Positions 44,581 through 54,058 of a DNA stretch of 64,000 bases are shown one piece after another. The stretch is from Neptunomonas concharum. GTDB taxonomy: Bacteria > Pseudomonadota > Gammaproteobacteria > Pseudomonadales > Balneatricaceae. The position numbers and the translations under genes are program-made. The DNA is taken from NCBI RefSeq assembly GCF_008630635.1, contig NZ_CP043869.1, forward strand, positions 620,001-684,000. The letters are read 5' to 3'. Numbering within the stretch: the stretch's first letter is position 1; each line of letters opens with the position of its first letter. Under the pieces are notes generated by a model. The model saw nothing but the letters and a program-made list of their open reading frames with translations. It searched no databases and was not told where the DNA came from.

Positions 44581-44607
44581 TAAAGAGACGCGGTAATGGG
44601 CCGATAT
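44581..44607 (+). promoter_or_regulatory. Sigma-28 (FliA) promoter of fliC
   Basis: TAAA (44581-44584), 15-bp spacer, GCCGATAT (44600-44607): only the last base differs from the consensus -10. Predicted start near 44617 gives a leader of about 160 nt before the flagellin ATG, long enough for post-transcriptional control. It is about 25 bp upstream of the divergent FliT-like start. Confidence 0.9.
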
Positions 44608-44777
44608 AAAAGATAACCGAGGCAGAACGCTGCCATATAAGAAACAAAAAAGAAATACTAAAGCATCTTTTAAATTGGTCGATAACTGAATCATAGCCGG
44701 TAACGAGAGCAGATCACGAAGCCGGAAATGAACACTAAAGCAGCCAGTCAGACCTGGTTGATATGAGGAGAAATCTC

Positions 44778-46769
44778 ATGGCAATGGTAATTAACTCAAA
44801 CATTATGTCCCTAAACGCTCAGCGTAATCTGACTCTGTCTCAGAACGAACTGAACACCTCGATGGAGCGTTTGACAAGTGGTAAGCGTATCAACTCTGCG
44901 GCAGATGACGCAGCAGGTCTGTCCATCTCTAACCGTATGACATCTCAGGTTCGTGGTTTGAACCAAGCGATTCGTAACGCAAACGATGGTGCTTCCCTGA
45001 TTCAAACTGCAGAAGGTGCACTGGATGAGTCTACTAACATCCTGCAACGTATGCGTGAACTGTCTATTCAGTCTGCCAACGGTACTTACGACTCTGGCAA
45101 CCGTGGCACATTGAATGCCGAGGTTAAGCAGCTGGTATCTGAGCTGGACCGTATCGCAGAAACTACCTCATTTAACGGTCTGAATATCCTTGATGGTTCC
45201 TTGGGTAAAGTGGACCTACAGGTTGGTTCTGAAGCCAATCAGACCATTGAACTATCTATCCAGGCTATGGATTCAAGAACGTTAGGCTTAGGTTCTACTA
45301 GTGTAGATATCGTTGGTGGCGAGAATAGCTTGGTTGCAGATACTACAGCGATCAACAACAACGATATTATGATTAACGGACAATCCATTATGGCCGTCGG
45401 TGAAACCTGGACCGGTGGTACAGATGATATGGATGAGTTGATCGATAAAATTAATACCAATGTGAACGGTGTTACTGCAAGCACTATTGCAAGCGCTACA
45501 TCAACAGATGTTGGTGATGGTATCTTGGCTGAAGGTGAAACATTCAAAGTAGATGTTAAGAAGTTGGATGGCACTACTACCTCTGTTGAGGTAACTGATA
45601 CCGAAAATATGGATCAGCTTGTTGATAAGCTGAACGCTGAAGGTGGTGGATTAATATCAGCTTCTGTAGGTGATGATGGAAAACTAACCATCACAGCAGA
45701 GAATGTTGAAAGTTTAACATTTACTGATGGTGGTTCTGGTCCTAATGGTGCAGGTGGTACGTTGGCAGCAACGACAGCATCGATTGCTCTGTCCTCTGAT
45801 GATGGTGCTGAAGTCACTATTGAGCGAGGAACAACCGGCACTCTGTCTGACTTAGAGTCTTTCGGTTTCCGTGAAAGTAACGAAGCGGGTGTTATTGAAG
45901 GCGAAGCTGTGGACGCTAATGCCTTTGCAGTAGGTGATCTGAAGATTAACGGTGTAGACGTTGGTGTCAGTGAAACCGGTGGTTTGATCGATAAGGTTGC
46001 TGCTATCAATGATATCAGTGATGAGACAGGCGTAACTGCAAGTGTGTTCTCTGGGGTAGAGATTGATACGTCTACTGCAACAGGTGCATGGGCTGCTGGC
46101 GACTTTACAATCAATGGTGAAGTTATCACATCCGGCGCAGATCTGGACGCGTTAGTCACAGCTATTAATGGTGTGAAAGACTCTACTGGTGTAACGGCTA
46201 CATTGTCAGGTCAGAACCTTTTACTAGAAGGAGATGTATCTCAGATCGCGTTTGGTGATGCTTCTGGTACAGCTGATAATGGTGCAGCCCTGACTGCAAT
46301 CTTGGGTGGTGGTGTAACCGTTGCTGATGCAGCGGGCGGTATTAAACTGTCTTCTGATAATGGCAACCCGATCAGTGTTGACCATAAAAATGCTGCAGCT
46401 GAAGCCAAGTCTGGTTTATTAGATGCTAACTCTGCTGGCGGTGGTTCATTCGGTGCGGCTATCAGCAGCTTGGATATCTCAACAGCTGCGGGTGCTCAGA
46501 AAGCGATTGGTATCATCGACAACGCGCTAGAGCAGATCAACTCTACTCGTGGTGACTTGGGTGCGGTCAGTAACCGTTTGGACTTCACAGTGAACAACCT
46601 GTCCAACGTATCTGAAAACGTAGCAGCAGCTCGTTCACGAATCGAAGATGCTGACTTCGCTGCTGAATCTGCTGCACTGTCTCGTGCACAGGTGCTACAG
46701 CAGGCAGGTACTGCAATGTTGGCCCAGGCTAACGCGGCACCTCAGCAGGTTCTGTCACTGCTCCAGTAA
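44778..46769 (+). CDS. fliC: Flagellin FliC (long form)
   Basis: A 663-residue filament protein. Conserved D0/D1 ends are clear: [18 protein letters not shown]... [19 protein letters not shown] at the N-terminus and [24 protein letters not shown]... QQVLSLLQ at the C-terminus. The central surface region (about 180-570) is large and contains at least three flagellin-IN-type modules ([39 protein letters not shown]). The ATG at 44778 has GAGGAG 7 nt before it. Monocistronic between its own sigma-28 promoter and terminator. Confidence 0.96.
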   Translation: MAMVINSNIMSLNAQRNLTLSQNELNTSMERLTSGKRINSAADDAAGLSISNRMTSQVRGLNQAIRNANDGASLIQTAEGALDESTNILQRMRELSIQSANGTYDSGNRGTLNAEVKQLVSELDRIAETTSFNGLNILDGSLGKVDLQVGSEANQTIELSIQAMDSRTLGLGSTSVDIVGGENSLVADTTAINNNDIMINGQSIMAVGETWTGGTDDMDELIDKINTNVNGVTASTIASATSTDVGDGILAEGETFKVDVKKLDGTTTSVEVTDTENMDQLVDKLNAEGGGLISASVGDDGKLTITAENVESLTFTDGGSGPNGAGGTLAATTASIALSSDDGAEVTIERGTTGTLSDLESFGFRESNEAGVIEGEAVDANAFAVGDLKINGVDVGVSETGGLIDKVAAINDISDETGVTASVFSGVEIDTSTATGAWAAGDFTINGEVITSGADLDALVTAINGVKDSTGVTATLSGQNLLLEGDVSQIAFGDASGTADNGAALTAILGGGVTVADAAGGIKLSSDNGNPISVDHKNAAAEAKSGLLDANSAGGGSFGAAISSLDISTAAGAQKAIGIIDNALEQINSTRGDLGAVSNRLDFTVNNLSNVSENVAAARSRIEDADFAAESAALSRAQVLQQAGTAMLAQANAAPQQVLSLLQ

Positions 46770-46797
46770 GTTTAACCGGGAGCTAAGCATACCAGTT

Positions 46798-46830
46798 AAA
46801 ATCCCTCACCACCGCTGGTGGGGGATTTTT
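46798..46830 (+). terminator. Terminator after fliC
   Basis: Long stem AAATCCCTCACCA/TGGTGGGGGATTT (one wobble) with loop CCGC, ending in TTTTT. The flaG start lies 18 bp later. Confidence 0.93.
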
Positions 46831-46847
46831 GGTTAAGGGGGTGTCAC

Positions 46848-47222
46848 ATGTCAGTAGAATCAATGAATGCAAACAATGTTGCTGCGGCAGTACAAACAAC
46901 GGCATCGCAGCAGACACAGCAAGCTAAACCTGATGCAGCAGAACAGCAAAAACAGGCTATTCAAGCAGTAGAGCAGGTGAAGCAAAACCAAGAGATGTCG
47001 GTTGAGGAAGTTCAGGCTGTTGTAGATAAACTTAATGAGTTTATGCAGAACGGGCAGCGTAATCTGAATTTTTCTGTCGATAAAGATACCGATAATGTCG
47101 TCGTCAAAGTTATGGACAAGCAAACTCAGGAAGTGATTCGGCAGTTTCCTTCAGAAGAAACACTAAAACTGACGAAGCACATAGAAGGTATGCTGGGTTT
47201 AATATTTAATGATCGTGCTTAA
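46848..47222 (+). CDS. flaG: Flagellar protein FlaG
   Basis: A 124-residue protein. The N-terminal half is Gln/Ala-rich and low complexity; the C-terminal FlaG domain reads VDKLNEFMQNGQRNLNFSVDKDTDNVVVKVMDKQTQEVIRQFPSEE. FlaG affects filament length in related bacteria. The ATG at 46848 follows AAGGGGG. It stands between fliC and fliD, the normal place. Confidence 0.92.
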   Translation: MSVESMNANNVAAAVQTTASQQTQQAKPDAAEQQKQAIQAVEQVKQNQEMSVEEVQAVVDKLNEFMQNGQRNLNFSVDKDTDNVVVKVMDKQTQEVIRQFPSEETLKLTKHIEGMLGLIFNDRA

Positions 47223-47279
47223 ATCGGTGTAAACTACATCTATAGTTAACAGCGTATCAACGAGCATGAGGGAGGGGTT

Positions 47280-49313
47280 ATGGATACCAATATCGTTTCC
47301 GCACTAGGAGGTGGTTCGGGTATCGATACCACAAAGCTAGTAAAAGATCTGGTCTCGCTTGAGAAAGCGCCCCAGCAACAGCGATTAGACTCTAAGAAAG
47401 AGCAACTAGATGCTCAAATATCTGCTTATGGCACGTTAAAGAGCAGCCTTTCGGAGTTCAAAAATATACTGGCTCCTCTTGCCAACAATGACACCTTTAA
47501 TTCACGTTCAGTGTCCTTCCCCGAAACGGATGTCATTACGCCTAGCAGCTTGGCTGCGGATGCTCAAACGGGTACCTATCAGATTGAAGTGGAAAGTGTC
47601 GCACAAGCGCACTCATTGGCATCAAATACCACTTACAGCGATAAGGATTCCGGTATAGGCGCTACGGGAAACCTGACGATCCGTTTGGGAACGTGGACCT
47701 ATGATGTTAGCGATAATCCTGTTTCCTTTGCTGAAAACGAAAAACAGACTTCATTGAGCATTGAGGTATTAGCGGAAGATTCGCTTCAGGATATTGCCGA
47801 TAAAATCAATGAGCAGGATTCTGATGTGCAAGCGTCGGTATTGCTGGTGGATGGCAGTTATCAGCTGATGATGTCCGCACCATCGGGTGCTCATAATGCG
47901 CTGGAAGTCAGTGGCGATGATCCAAGTTTAGATGTTTTCGCATTTAATGCGGCTAATTACGCTAATGTGACTGAAACTCAACAAGGTAAAGACGCCAAAG
48001 TACAACTCAATGGTTTAACGGTTTATCGTGAAACCAATAATATTGATGATGTGATTACGGGGCTTGAGTTTACGCTTAATAAAGCGAGCCCGGGTGAGAA
48101 GTTTACCTTTACGGTGTCTGAGGATAAAAACACCGGTGAGCAAGCGATTCGTGATTTTATAGAAGCTTACAACACTTTTTTTGAGACAGCTAAGTCGCTT
48201 ACCGGCGTATCGAAAGATGCTGAAACGAACCAAACCACTCGTGGTGATTTGGCAACCGACGGCACGGCCAAAAGTTTGATTGCCCGTATTCGTTCGGTCA
48301 TTACAGCTGCGGTGCCTGGCGTCAGTGACTTTAATGCGTTAACCAATGTGGGCATTCGCACTAAGCTAGATGGCACGCTTGAGATTGTTGATAAAGATTT
48401 TAGTGCGGCTATTAAAGATAATTTTGAGCAAGTAGCGTCGCTTTTCGCACCGCAGACGTCATCGACTTCAAGTAGTGTTGATGTATCCATTGGTAGTTAC
48501 GCTTCCAAAACAGTGCCCGGCACTTACAGCGGTAGTATCAGCACGGCGCCGAGTAAGGGCTCAGTGATCGGGGATGCTGCTTTTGCTGCGTTCAACACCG
48601 CTGATACGCCAGCTGGTGACTTTTCTTTTAGTGTGACCGTTGATGGTACGACCTCATCATCCTTAACCTTATCAGGTGATTTTACAACCGCTGAAAGTCT
48701 GAGAGCGGAATTACAATCGCTTATTAATAATGATGATACATTAAAAGAAGCAAAAGCCTTTGTAGATGTGATTGTTGCTCCCGGTGGCGAGTTACAGCTG
48801 GTTTCTAGGGAGTATGGCTCTGCGTCTAAGGTCAGCTTTGATGCTACGGGCACTGATTTTGCAACTCAAACCGGTTTATCTACCGCATCGGCTTCAACCA
48901 GTGGTGTCGATGTGGCAGGTACGATTAATGGTGAAGCTGCGTTTGGGTCAGGCAATGTGCTCCTACCGAAAATTGATTCAGACCCCTACGGCTTGAATTT
49001 GACAGTAAAAGAGGGTGCTTCTGGCGCCTTTAGTATCACTTATTCTCGTGGTTTGGCGGGTGAGTTAACCAGTTTGATTGATAGCTTTTTATCTGGTTCT
49101 GGCATTATTAATACCCGCGAAGAAAATATAAACAAGCAATTGGATGGTATTGTTGATGATCAAGAGAACCTTGATCGTAAAATGACAATCTATGAGTCTC
49201 GTCTTACTGAACAGTATCTGGCCATGGAGCGAATCATTGCCAGTTTACAGCAGACGGGTGACTCACTAAACGGTATTCTCGATCGCTTACCGTTTACAGC
49301 GTCCAACAATTAA
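47280..49313 (+). CDS. fliD: Flagellar filament cap protein FliD
   Basis: A 677-residue cap protein (HAP2). N-terminal GGGSGIDTTKLVKDLVSLEKAPQQQRL and C-terminal ITYSRGLAGELTSLIDSFLSGSGIINTREENINKQL segments are canonical for FliD_N and FliD_C. The middle is extended compared with Salmonella (about 467 residues), matching the long hook and filament proteins here. Ribosome site GAGGGAGGGG. Confidence 0.95.
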   Translation: MDTNIVSALGGGSGIDTTKLVKDLVSLEKAPQQQRLDSKKEQLDAQISAYGTLKSSLSEFKNILAPLANNDTFNSRSVSFPETDVITPSSLAADAQTGTYQIEVESVAQAHSLASNTTYSDKDSGIGATGNLTIRLGTWTYDVSDNPVSFAENEKQTSLSIEVLAEDSLQDIADKINEQDSDVQASVLLVDGSYQLMMSAPSGAHNALEVSGDDPSLDVFAFNAANYANVTETQQGKDAKVQLNGLTVYRETNNIDDVITGLEFTLNKASPGEKFTFTVSEDKNTGEQAIRDFIEAYNTFFETAKSLTGVSKDAETNQTTRGDLATDGTAKSLIARIRSVITAAVPGVSDFNALTNVGIRTKLDGTLEIVDKDFSAAIKDNFEQVASLFAPQTSSTSSSVDVSIGSYASKTVPGTYSGSISTAPSKGSVIGDAAFAAFNTADTPAGDFSFSVTVDGTTSSSLTLSGDFTTAESLRAELQSLINNDDTLKEAKAFVDVIVAPGGELQLVSREYGSASKVSFDATGTDFATQTGLSTASASTSGVDVAGTINGEAAFGSGNVLLPKIDSDPYGLNLTVKEGASGAFSITYSRGLAGELTSLIDSFLSGSGIINTREENINKQLDGIVDDQENLDRKMTIYESRLTEQYLAMERIIASLQQTGDSLNGILDRLPFTASNN

Positions 49314-49352
49314 GTATCCATTTGAGTCTCGCTTTTTGGAGTAATAGAAGAA

Positions 49353-49742
49353 ATGAGCGTTAACCTAAGTGCTTTAAAGCAGTATAAAAGTGTAGACCTG
49401 AGAGCCTCTGTGGAGATGGCGTCTCCTAAAGAACTGATTGGTATGCTATTGGATGGTGCGTTAACGGCCTTAGCAAAATCTAAAGGCGCCATTGAGCGAA
49501 AAGATATTGGTGAGCGCACCCTTCAGTTGAACAAAGCCAATGATATTATTCTGGGCTTAAAAGATTTCTTAGATCATGAGAAAGGCGGAGAGATTGCCAG
49601 CAACTTAGATGCACTATATGACTATATGGTACGCACACTGATTCAGGCAAACCGCAATAACGACCAAGAAAAAGTTCAAGAAGTGATGAATTTGTTATTG
49701 GAGGTCAAGTCAGGTTGGTCCGCAATGGAAACAAATAGTTAG
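49353..49742 (+). CDS. fliS: Flagellin export chaperone FliS
   Basis: A 129-residue helical chaperone that binds the flagellin C-terminus before export. The ASPKELIGMLLDGALTALAKSKGAIERKD and KANDIILGLKDFLDHEKGGEIASNLDALYDYM segments are typical. It follows fliD, and a terminator follows it; no fliT is present directly downstream. Confidence 0.95.
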   Translation: MSVNLSALKQYKSVDLRASVEMASPKELIGMLLDGALTALAKSKGAIERKDIGERTLQLNKANDIILGLKDFLDHEKGGEIASNLDALYDYMVRTLIQANRNNDQEKVQEVMNLLLEVKSGWSAMETNS

Positions 49743-49752
49743 TGCCAGTGCA

Positions 49753-49785
49753 GGAGGGAGATGCTTTTCCCTCCTTCTTATTTTT
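49753..49785 (+). terminator. Terminator after fliS
   Basis: Stem GGAGGGA/TCCCTCC with an 8-nt loop followed by TTCTTATTTTT. It separates flaG-fliDS from flrABC. Confidence 0.85.
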
Positions 49786-49790
49786 ATAAA

Positions 49791-49804
49791 GCCAATTAAT
49801 TGGC
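49791..49804 (+). promoter_or_regulatory. FleQ/FlrA-box-like palindrome upstream of flrA
   Basis: GCCAATTAATTGGC is a perfect 14-bp palindrome. It matches the P. aeruginosa FleQ box consensus GTCAATAAATTGAC, as I recall it, at 11 of 14 positions. It lies 75 bp before flrA and about 60 bp before a start predicted from TTGTTT (49824-49829) and TAGTAT (49846-49851). Autoregulation of flrA is the obvious hypothesis. Confidence 0.5.
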
Positions 49805-49879
49805 ACTGTTTGATCTGTATTCATTGTTTATTCTTCCCTCTCTGCTAGTATGTCAAAAAAATGACTTGTTTTTTGACCT

Positions 49880-51349
49880 ATGCAAATACCTAACAACTTG
49901 ATGGTTCTCTTAGTCGATGACAATGATCAACGTCGCGAAGCGTTAAGTACCGTTTTTACTTTTCTGGATGTTCCCCATCGTATTCTTACGTTCGTTGATT
50001 GGTTCCAACAGCCGGCTGAACGTTTTCCTGAAATAGCACTGATTGGTTGCTGCTCGTTGCCAGTTTCTCTGGAAAAACTGATGGCGTCGTTTCGTAACGA
50101 TATGCAATGCACGCCTCTATGTCTGCTTGAGAAGTGGGAAGAAGTAGAGCAGTTAAGTGAATTGTCCAAAACGCAGTTAGTACGTGTACTGGATACACCG
50201 TTGACGGAGAGTACGCTTACAGACTTACTTCATGAGGCCCAGGTTTTACAGGGTAAAGGCAAGGATATCTTGCCAACAGGTATTCGTTTTCCGTTGCTAA
50301 TCGGGCAAAGCCCAGCCATGAGTCAACTCAAAAAAGTTATGGCTCGAGTGGTTGATCGGGATGTGAATGTACTGATTACGGGAGAGTCAGGTACCGGTAA
50401 AGAACTCGTGGCGCGTAGTCTTCATGATTTGTCAAAACGTGCTACCGCTCCTTTTGTTCCGGTTAATTGTGGCGCTATACCGCCGGAGCTTCTGGAAAGT
50501 GAGTTGTTTGGCCATGAAAAAGGTGCCTTCACCGGGGCGGTTAGTGCGCGCATTGGTCGATTTGAGATGGCTGATGGTGGCACTTTGTTTCTTGATGAAA
50601 TCGGTGATATGCCGCTGGCGATGCAGGTTAAGCTATTACGTGTGTTGCAAGAACGCTGTTTTGAGCGCGTGGGTGGTACAAAAACTATTGATGTAAATGT
50701 TCGTATTATTGCGGCTACCCATAAAAACTTAGAGGCGATGATTGAAACGGGTGATTTTAGGGAAGATCTCTATTATCGCTTAAACGTTTATCCGATAGAG
50801 ACTCCCCCGCTACGAGAACGGCGAGATGATATCACTATGTTATTGCATGCATTGGCTCAGCAGGCAGAAAATAATGGTTTGGGTCGCTTACGGTTTCATG
50901 CATCGGCATTAGATTCGTTACAACAGCATCCGTGGCCGGGAAATGTCAGAGAGCTTGCAAATCTTGTTGAGCGGTTGGCGATTATGCATCCTGATGGTGT
51001 GATTGGTGTATCAGAACTCCCCGAGAAGTGTCGTCATATCGCCGAGCCTGAACCTAGTCGTTACCAAAGTCAGGGAAGTTTTACATTAGATTCGGATATT
51101 CTTTTAGATCGCTTAGTAGATGAGCCAGAGAACTCCGCAACGGGGAAAATACATAATACAGTGACAGCACTGCCAGAGTCGGGAATTGATCTGAAGCAGC
51201 ATCTGGAAAGTTTGGAGCGTTCATTGATTGTATCTTCTCTAGAGCGCACCGGTTACGTGGTGGCTAGGGCAGCAGAGCTACTAACGATACGCCGAACAAC
51301 GCTTGTAGAAAAGATGCGTAAGTATGGTATTCAGAGACAGGCTGACTGA
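49880..51349 (+). CDS. flrA: Flagellar master regulator FlrA/FleQ
   Basis: A 489-residue sigma-54 activator heading the flagellar hierarchy. The N-terminal FleQ receiver-like domain (about 1-125) lacks a phospho-acceptor Asp (IALIGCCSLPV), as is normal for FleQ. The AAA+ domain has GESGTGKE and GAFTGA, and the C-terminal Fis helix-turn-helix reads VARAAELLTIRRTTLVEKMRKYG. The c-di-GMP-binding LFRS motif of FleQ is replaced by RFPL (136-139). The stop overlaps the flrB start (TGATG). Confidence 0.94.
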   Translation: MQIPNNLMVLLVDDNDQRREALSTVFTFLDVPHRILTFVDWFQQPAERFPEIALIGCCSLPVSLEKLMASFRNDMQCTPLCLLEKWEEVEQLSELSKTQLVRVLDTPLTESTLTDLLHEAQVLQGKGKDILPTGIRFPLLIGQSPAMSQLKKVMARVVDRDVNVLITGESGTGKELVARSLHDLSKRATAPFVPVNCGAIPPELLESELFGHEKGAFTGAVSARIGRFEMADGGTLFLDEIGDMPLAMQVKLLRVLQERCFERVGGTKTIDVNVRIIAATHKNLEAMIETGDFREDLYYRLNVYPIETPPLRERRDDITMLLHALAQQAENNGLGRLRFHASALDSLQQHPWPGNVRELANLVERLAIMHPDGVIGVSELPEKCRHIAEPEPSRYQSQGSFTLDSDILLDRLVDEPENSATGKIHNTVTALPESGIDLKQHLESLERSLIVSSLERTGYVVARAAELLTIRRTTLVEKMRKYGIQRQAD

Positions 51350-52458
51350 TGACAGAGATAGATATCCTAAAGCAGCAACTGAAAGAGACGCAACAAGCGC
51401 TTGAAGAGACTCGCAGGCAATTGGATCATGCCGGTAAGGACCGGGATCGAGAGATGGCGCATGGTGATTTGTTGGCGGTAAGGATGCGGCAGCTACTGGA
51501 CTTAATTCCGGCCGGTGTGGTGTTGATTGATAACCACGGCAGAATATCGTTGTGTAACCCTGCTGCAGAAGGGCTACTAGGAACGCCGCTGATGGGGGAG
51601 TTATGGATGCAAGTCATTCAACGAAGCTTTGCTCCTAAAAGTGATGATGGTCACGAAATTTCGCTGAAAGATGGCCGACGCGTCAGTATTTTGACAAAAG
51701 CGATGGCAGATGAACCTGGGCAGCTAGTTCTTCTTACGGATCAAACAGAAACACGCTTGCTTCAAGCCCGCTTATCCCAGTATCAACGCCTCTCTGAAAT
51801 GGGAAGAATGATGGCTTCATTGGCTCATCAAATCCGTACCCCATTATCTGCGGCTATGTTGTATACAAGCCACCTTACCGCTAACTCTATTACTGAAGCT
51901 CAGCGTATGAAGTTTGCAGCGAAAGTTAAGTCCAGATTGACGCATTTAGAACAGCAAGTAAGCGACATGTTGGTGTTTGCGCGTGGCGAAACTAAGCTAG
52001 AGGAGTACGTGACTACAGATGCGCTGCTACAAGCTATTGATGATGCCTTGGATGTTCCGCTTGCTCAGTTTGATGCGGACTGTGATTTGGTCAATGAGGC
52101 ACCGGGATATCAGCTGCAATGTAATCAGGAAGTTCTGATCGGTGCTATTCTAAATTTAGTGAATAACGGGCTTCAGGCATCAGGAAAGCAAAAGACAATC
52201 AAAATACATATCTCAGTTGTTGGCGATAATCTGCTGCTCCAAGTGGTTGATCAAGGCCCTGGAATGGACGTTGAGCTAATACGGCAAGCGATGCAGCCTT
52301 TTTTTACCACTAAGTCCCATGGTACAGGGCTTGGGTTGGCGGTAGCCCAAGTGGTGGCCAAAGCCCATCGTGGGCGTTTTGATATTAAGTCTGAGCCGGG
52401 GCAAGGTACTGCAGCTCAGTTATATCTGCCTTATATAAAAATGGAACAGGGTAATTAA
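51349..52458 (+). CDS. flrB: Flagellar sensor histidine kinase FlrB/FleS
   Basis: A 369-residue soluble kinase. An N-terminal coiled coil (1-45) leads to a PAS domain (about 46-135), then HisKA with phospho-His H160 in MASLAHQIRTPLSA and a HATPase domain (NLVNNGLQ, DQGPGMD, GTGLGLAV). No transmembrane segment. It phosphorylates FlrC to turn on sigma-54 middle genes. Translationally coupled to flrA and directly followed by flrC. Confidence 0.94.
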   Translation: MTEIDILKQQLKETQQALEETRRQLDHAGKDRDREMAHGDLLAVRMRQLLDLIPAGVVLIDNHGRISLCNPAAEGLLGTPLMGELWMQVIQRSFAPKSDDGHEISLKDGRRVSILTKAMADEPGQLVLLTDQTETRLLQARLSQYQRLSEMGRMMASLAHQIRTPLSAAMLYTSHLTANSITEAQRMKFAAKVKSRLTHLEQQVSDMLVFARGETKLEEYVTTDALLQAIDDALDVPLAQFDADCDLVNEAPGYQLQCNQEVLIGAILNLVNNGLQASGKQKTIKIHISVVGDNLLLQVVDQGPGMDVELIRQAMQPFFTTKSHGTGLGLAVAQVVAKAHRGRFDIKSEPGQGTAAQLYLPYIKMEQGN

Positions 52459-53835
52459 ATGTCGGTCACGGTACTGGTTGTTGAAGATGATCTGGATCTT
52501 AGAGAAGCGCTGGTTGATACACTGGAGCTTGCAGGTATCAGCACTATCGAAGCGGAGGATGGAGAAGCCGCTGTCGTGCGCCTAAAAGAAAGTGTGATCG
52601 ATATGGTGATTTCAGATGTCAACATGCCAGGGATGGATGGACATGCCCTCCTGGAATACGTTCGCGAACAATTCCCAGCCATCCCTTTTTTACTGATTAC
52701 CGCCTATGGGCAAGTCGATAAAGCGGTCGATGCTATTCGTCATGGCGCTGTGGATTATTTATTAAAGCCTTTCGATGCCGATACACTCATCAGTGCTGTT
52801 CAGCAGTTTGCTTTTGGCAGTGGTAACAGCACCAGCGAGCCGATCGCAGAAGAACCAACGAGTAAGCAATTGTTGCAGCTAGCTCGGCGTGTTGCTACAA
52901 CCGACTCAACGGTACTGATTACGGGGGAGTCGGGTACAGGTAAAGAGGTATTAGCTCGTTATATTCACGAACATTCCAACCGGGCAGCCGAACCTTTTAT
53001 TGCGATCAATTGTGCTGCTATTCCTGAAAATATGTTGGAAGCAATGCTATTTGGGCACGAAAAAGGTGCTTTTACCGGAGCTGTAGCCAGCCAACCGGGT
53101 AAGTTTGAACAGGCTAATGGCGGCACTCTGTTACTTGATGAGGTGACAGAGATGGATTTAGGTCTTCAGGCAAAGTTGCTTCGTGTGCTGCAAGAACAGG
53201 AAGTTGAACGTGTCGGTGGGCGCAGTGTCATTAAATTGGACGTACGTGTTTTAGCAACGACCAACCGGTTGTTGGAAGTGTATGTAACCGAAGGTAAGTT
53301 TCGTGAAGACCTCTACTATCGTTTGAATGTCTTCCCGCTGCAATGGCTACCCTTGAGGGAAAGGCCCGCTGATATCGTGCCGCTGGCAAAACAGATCTTG
53401 GATAAGTATTGTAAAAAAATGAAGCGACAGCCTGTTTCTCTGAGTGTTGAGTCTGAATTAGCACTTAAACAGCATGCTTGGCCAGGTAATGTCCGAGAGT
53501 TGGATAATGTCATGCAGAGAGCACTGATATTGCAAACGGGAAGCTTAATACTCCCAAGTGATCTGCATATGATAAGCGGTGCTATTAGCATGAGTCAGGT
53601 TTCTCAGGAAGAACAGGGAGATGCGCCTGACAAGGTGCTGCAAGATGAAGCGGGTAAGCTAGGTAGCGATCTTAGGCAGCATGAGTTTCAGTTAATTATA
53701 GAAGCACTGAAAGCGACGCAGGGAAGCCGGAAAGAGGCGGCAGAGCGGTTGGCTATTAGCCCTAGAACACTTCGATATAAGCTAGCACGTATACGAGATG
53801 CAGGTATCGATCTAGATAGCTTGCTTCGCTCTTGA
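52459..53835 (+). CDS. flrC: Flagellar sigma-54 response regulator FlrC/FleR
   Basis: A 458-residue NtrC-type regulator. The receiver (1-115) has D54 in ISDVNMPGMDG; the AAA+ domain has GESGTGKEV and GAFTGAV; the Fis-type helix-turn-helix is at the end (RKEAAERLAISPRTLRYKLARI). Partner of FlrB. Expected targets here are the sigma-54 promoters before flgB and flgF. It starts immediately after the flrB stop. Confidence 0.95.
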   Translation: MSVTVLVVEDDLDLREALVDTLELAGISTIEAEDGEAAVVRLKESVIDMVISDVNMPGMDGHALLEYVREQFPAIPFLLITAYGQVDKAVDAIRHGAVDYLLKPFDADTLISAVQQFAFGSGNSTSEPIAEEPTSKQLLQLARRVATTDSTVLITGESGTGKEVLARYIHEHSNRAAEPFIAINCAAIPENMLEAMLFGHEKGAFTGAVASQPGKFEQANGGTLLLDEVTEMDLGLQAKLLRVLQEQEVERVGGRSVIKLDVRVLATTNRLLEVYVTEGKFREDLYYRLNVFPLQWLPLRERPADIVPLAKQILDKYCKKMKRQPVSLSVESELALKQHAWPGNVRELDNVMQRALILQTGSLILPSDLHMISGAISMSQVSQEEQGDAPDKVLQDEAGKLGSDLRQHEFQLIIEALKATQGSRKEAAERLAISPRTLRYKLARIRDAGIDLDSLLRS

Positions 53836-53913
53836 GAGTCTAAGAAATATTTAAAAAAATTCATTAAATAACAATGAGTTATGGTTTATGTAATACCATT
53901 GGATGTGCCCGAA

Positions 53914-53958
53914 TAGACCAATGTCTAATTCAGAGGGGAGCTTTCAGTTGGGTATAAA
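53914..53958 (+). promoter_or_regulatory. acs promoter with candidate CrbR operator
   Basis: The palindrome TAGAC-CAAT-GTCTA (53914-53927) is centred 32.5 bp before a good -10, TATAAA (53953-53958). There is no recognisable -35, which fits an activator-dependent promoter. The same GAC-N4-GTC core and exact spacing recur at 61008-61052. CrbR as the binder is inference. A 7-bp inverted repeat (53970-53976 with 54018-54024) lies in the leader. Confidence 0.5.
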
Positions 53959-54058
53959 ACCAGTCTGTAAGTCGGCTTTGTCTGCATGAAAAGAACATAA
54001 TAAGAACAGGCAAAAATGCCGACTCAATAATTAAAACAAGCAAGCTAAGGGCATCACC

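Noticed and set aside
49801-49816. TGGCAC upstream of flrA as a sigma-54 promoter
   Set aside because: The downstream half is GATCT instead of TTGCW at the required spacing, so no -12 element exists. The TGGC is part of the FleQ-like palindrome.
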